Assembly (NCBI RefSeq): GCF_017353255.1
Contig: NZ_JAFMYU010000008.1
Span: 181,189 to 245,188 of the forward strand
DNA: 64,000 nucleotides
Origin: Fibrella aquatilis
Lineage (GTDB): Bacteria > Bacteroidota > Bacteroidia > Cytophagales > Spirosomataceae
Direction of reading: 5' to 3'
Of this stretch, positions 62,701 to 64,000 are shown one piece after another (position 1 is the stretch's first letter; every line of letters starts with the position of its first letter). Position numbers and translations under genes: made by a program. Below the pieces are notes generated by a model that saw nothing but the letters and a program-made list of their open reading frames with translations, searched no databases and was not told the DNA's origin.

Positions 62701-63228
62701 TTTGGCTTCCTCGCGGAACGTGGGCACACCGCCGGGCTTGCATTGTTGGTTGATAAACAAGAGGTTACGAAACTTGTCGGGGTTGCTTTCCCACTTGTCC
62801 ACCCCCGGCCCCGACACGCAGATGTAAATGTCCGGCCAGCCGTCCTGATTCACGTCGGCAATGCTCACACCCGTGCACCATTGGTGGGTTTGTACGTGGG
62901 CGCGGTCGGTGACGTCTTCGAACGTGAAGGCGTTACTGCCTGGTTTAATCCGGTTCAGGTACAGCCGTGAGCTGACGTTATTGGCGGCGAAAAACACGTC
63001 CTGAAGCCCGTCGCGGTTGAAATCGCCGATGCCCACGCCCGCGCCGTTATACATAGGGTCGTAGGTATGCGCGTTGAGCGAATCGCTCTCAAACCGCTGC
63101 ATCTCGTTGTTAAACGCCATCCCCGACTCGTCGGTGGCGATCCGGGTGAAGCGGGCATCAGACGGCGCGTTGGAGTGGCAGGCCACCAGGGTAAGGCTAA
63201 TAAAGCAGATGAGGGCGCGTAGGTACAT
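59722..63228 (-). CDS. FG-GAP/VCBS repeat lipoprotein with ASPIC/UnbV domain
   Basis: 1168 residues from ATG 63228 with lipobox LVAC (MYLRALICFISLTLVAC). Repeated Ca-binding-like FG-GAP/VCBS units recur, for example GVGIGDFNRDGLQDVFFA, SIADVNQDGWPDIYICVSG and AVGDVNGDGLADVFVGADP. An ASPIC/UnbV domain is near 570-640 (LGATVLVSGENGVIRTVEA). It forms a beta-propeller, probably on the outer membrane, and may bind polysaccharide or protein. An insert of Ser/Pro repeats (about residues 377-416) is encoded by a purine-rich tandem repeat at 61995-62100. The 3' end is 5 bp from the convergent T9SS gene. Confidence 0.85.
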   Translation of the reverse strand: MYLRALICFISLTLVACHSNAPSDARFTRIATDESGMAFNNEMQRFESDSLNAHTYDPMYNGAGVGIGDFNRDGLQDVFFAANNVSSRLYLNRIKPGSNAFTFEDVTDRAHVQTHQWCTGVSIADVNQDGWPDIYICVSGPGVDKWESNPDKFRNLLFINQQCKPGGVPTFREEAKQYGLDVAGMNTQAAFFDYDRDGDLDCYVLRNALERQGRNSIRPKKTDGTGPSNDVLLANTNRHFTAVSSHEGITTEGYGLGLTIADINRDGWPDIYCANDFVSNDLVWINQHENGKHTGFRDEAASLFKHTSFNSMGVDIQDVNNDALPDVMVVDMLPDANERQKMMLMKTSWDYFRLARQQGYQDEYVRNVLQLNMGKKGGEGGKGITSSSSSPSSPSSPSSPSSLSSFLPSFSEIGQLAGVFRTDWSWAPLLADYDNDGRKDLFITNGYRRDITNLDYVMYLNEQFQGFGIKNANIRRETLKKLYGLPDVKLHNYFFQNTNADPATPPIFADVSEAWGLGEANFSNGAAYADFDNDGDFDLVINNMDSPAGLYRNETIGAKQSVETTGRANHSLRLRLPADAHGLGATVLVSGENGVIRTVEAHPVRGYMSSVDPTVLVGMGTQTVADVIIRWANGTEQRLPHLPTDQLHSITYNPNAPTTPQPPTPTPTTLFTTADAATIGLTFRHVETVYNDFQDTPMLPQQYSRNSPAVAVGDVNGDGLADVFVGADPGQARKVYLQKPGGQFTELVQGANNLEDMGCTFFDADGDGDQDLYVVSGGSGHPNGDAAYQDRLYLNDGAGHFTRSPGALPVTRSSGGCVVVGDVDKDGDLDLFRSGRVCVGEYPKAPANYLLRNDSQPGQSPRFTDVTDQLAPGLRLVGMTCAALFTDANNDTWPDLLLAGEFMPITLFLNQKGRFAKPTDPDKPLAAGLWSSLAQADLDRDGDLDYIAGNLGLNSRFKVSLAEPLRVYGADFDKNGKTDPMLTYYLQGKEHMASIRDALNEQMTTLSRKRFPTYQSYAAKSVAEAFEKDELASAIRLEASELRSCWLENLGGGKLVMHPLPVAAQLSPVMGSQPTDVDHDGYPDLLLVGNFYGPETYTGRYDAGRGGVLLNTGKGGSSANRFRAVAPTQTGLVIDGDAKAIAPLPVGRATWFLVTNTDGPVQLIRPGK
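61995..62110 (-). repeat. In-frame Ser/Pro-coding tandem repeat with flanking inverted segments
   Basis: GGAGGAAGG-type 9-bp units repeat about six times on the + strand (61995-62066), and CCTCC/CCCTTTTT-rich sequence follows (62081-62110), forming partial inverted repeats. In the gene the segment encodes SSPSSPSSPSSP-like residues, keeping the frame. Confidence 0.8.
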
Positions 63229-63283
63229 GGTACTAACCAAAGAAGAAACGGGCGATTTTTGACCCTGCCAAAGCCGTTTGTGT

Positions 63284-63346
63284 GTTAGGTTGTTTGTTTG
63301 TTGTTTGCATAGGCGAACGAACGATCAAACAGACAAACAACCTAAC
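63284..63346. repeat. Inverted repeat GTTAGGTTGTTTG / CAAACAACCTAAC
   Basis: Arms 63284-63299 and 63331-63346 match with one mismatch, between two divergent genes. Could be an operator or an attenuator for the gene starting at 63366. Confidence 0.45.
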
Positions 63347-63365
63347 AGATAAACAGCGTAAAGTT

Positions 63366-63944
63366 ATGGGACTCATCAAGCCAATTGGCACCCTCGAAAA
63401 GACCTTATCGAAGCCTGGTATTGTGCGCCTCGCCGCCGACCATGCCAAGCAGATCATCGACAGTGGGCAGTATGATTTGCTGAAGACCTACGTTGAAATG
63501 AAGCGGTATGAGGTCTATATCAAGACGATCATTGCCCAGCTGAAAAACCACAGTGTAGCCCAGGCGCAGGAGTTGCGGGCCATTACGCAGCAGCCCACCG
63601 TGGCCCCCGTTGGCCCCGCTGCTGAATCAGGCGAAGGCGTTGTCGATTCGTTTGCCAACGCCGCCTACCTGCCCGTGCCCACCACCTCGGCCACCTCACT
63701 CGATGATGCCGACGACGCCGACGCGGATAACCCCATTGTGCGACAAAACACCATCAACTACAGCACCGCCAGCGTCCAGATCACCAAACGCACCACCTAC
63801 GATTTCACGCAAGACACTGAATGGCAGCGCCTCACCGCCGAAATAGCTTCCCTAAAAGCCCAGCTCAAACAGCGCGAAGAGTACCTCAAAACCCAGGAAG
63901 ACACCCCCGCCTTCACCCAGGAAAACGTGTCAGTGAGACTGTAA
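63366..63944 (+). CDS. Hypothetical coiled-coil protein
   Basis: 192 residues from ATG 63366 (MGLIKPIGTLEKTLSKP); an open frame to 63282 crosses an inverted repeat and is not expected to be translated. The N-terminal 75 residues are helical with conserved-looking LLKTYVEMKRYEVYIKTI. An acidic, Asp/Ala-rich linker (DDADDADADN, about 117-126) precedes a C-terminal coiled coil (EWQRLTAEIASLKAQLKQRE). No family recognised; it could be structural or phage-derived, but nothing nearby supports a prophage. Confidence 0.7.
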   Translation: MGLIKPIGTLEKTLSKPGIVRLAADHAKQIIDSGQYDLLKTYVEMKRYEVYIKTIIAQLKNHSVAQAQELRAITQQPTVAPVGPAAESGEGVVDSFANAAYLPVPTTSATSLDDADDADADNPIVRQNTINYSTASVQITKRTTYDFTQDTEWQRLTAEIASLKAQLKQREEYLKTQEDTPAFTQENVSVRL

Positions 63945-63953
63945 TGATTTACG

Positions 63954-64000
63954 AGCGGTCCGCCGCCGCGGTTACGATTTTTGCTGACGCTGGCGTAGCC
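63954..64000. repeat. Partial palindromic repeat at window edge
   Basis: AGCGGTCCGCCGCCGCGG (63954-63971) is identical to 53991-54008, followed by TTTTTGCTGACGC as at 56241-56253. It is the left half of another member of the palindrome family, cut by the window end. Confidence 0.7.

Noticed and set aside
61174..62970. Long plus-strand open frames (314 and 283 codons) opposite the FG-GAP gene
   Set aside because: They are antisense shadows produced by GC-rich codons of the real gene; the minus-strand frame has lipobox, FG-GAP repeats and ASPIC domain, the plus frames have none.
1..64000. CRISPR array, tRNA, rRNA, insertion sequence or prophage
   Set aside because: No regularly spaced repeats, no cloverleaf seen by eye, no transposase or integrase motif in any translated frame. 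A tRNA could still be missed without a covariance search.

Overview
The window looks like a chromosomal segment of a Bacteroidota bacterium, most likely Cytophagales (Spirosoma-like). The signs are a type IX secretion C-terminal sorting domain, a CarboxypepD_reg-like/TonB-box N-terminus on a secreted protein, an FG-GAP/ASPIC-UnbV lipoprotein, many short SPII lipoprotein signals, HisKA_2 kinases with periplasmic TPRs, near absence of Shine-Dalgarno sequences and TTG/TAnnTTTG-like promoters. The species assignment is inference. No tRNA, rRNA, CRISPR array or transposase was seen.

Left part (1-16.1 kb, GC-rich): a circularly permuted ATP-grasp protein cut by the window edge, a membrane histidine kinase, and two tandem FAD aldonolactone-oxidase-like proteins. 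Divergent from these is a tightly overlapped five-gene operon (6.57-13.14 kb) with a RavA/MoxR-type AAA+ ATPase, a vWA/beta-propeller-like protein and three accessory proteins; it matches the MoxR-vWA-beta-propeller ternary systems proposed to act in biological conflict. Then come a secreted CocE/X-Pro-peptidase-like hydrolase, a SnoaL-like secreted protein and a small membrane protein.

Middle part (16.3-42.5 kb, visibly more AT-rich): accessory genes with several decayed ones. It holds an AraC regulator, a sigma factor with a membrane partner, a truncated alpha/beta hydrolase, a type II NADH dehydrogenase, an SDR, and a sigma-54 response regulator. Two adjacent TPR-HisKA_2 kinases share a perfect 363-bp block. 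An aldehyde dehydrogenase pseudogene carries an amber codon and loses its 3' end beside the second kinase. After it come two esterase-like hydrolases, a small PRPP-synthetase-like protein, a catalase-family protein, a cupin and an internally deleted Crp/Fnr regulator. A minus-strand respiratory/redox cluster (42.06 to 36.54 kb) encodes a small hypothetical protein, DoxX, an AhpD-like protein, a group III truncated globin, a cupin, cbb3 oxidase subunit I, a fused CcoO/CcoP-like cytochrome c and two small membrane proteins. An intrinsic terminator in the divergent gap at 42.4 kb points to an unannotated small RNA.

Right part (42.6-64 kb, GC-rich): a DUF4349 protein, then the most striking locus, all on the minus strand: PP2C phosphatase, two transmembrane Ser/Thr kinases, a single-polypeptide SEDS (RodA/FtsW) - class B PBP fusion, and an FHA protein. 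This is the same functional set as the actinobacterial fhaB-pstP-rodA-pbpA-pknA-pknB cluster, with the polymerase and the transpeptidase fused. It suggests phospho-regulated cell wall synthesis in a Bacteroidota. Further right are a lipoprotein, a BatA-like vWA protein, FabG, a small lipoprotein, a T9SS-secreted vWA protein, an FG-GAP/ASPIC-UnbV lipoprotein with a Ser/Pro tandem-repeat insert, and a hypothetical coiled-coil protein. Long intergenic palindromes with a shared core recur in this part.
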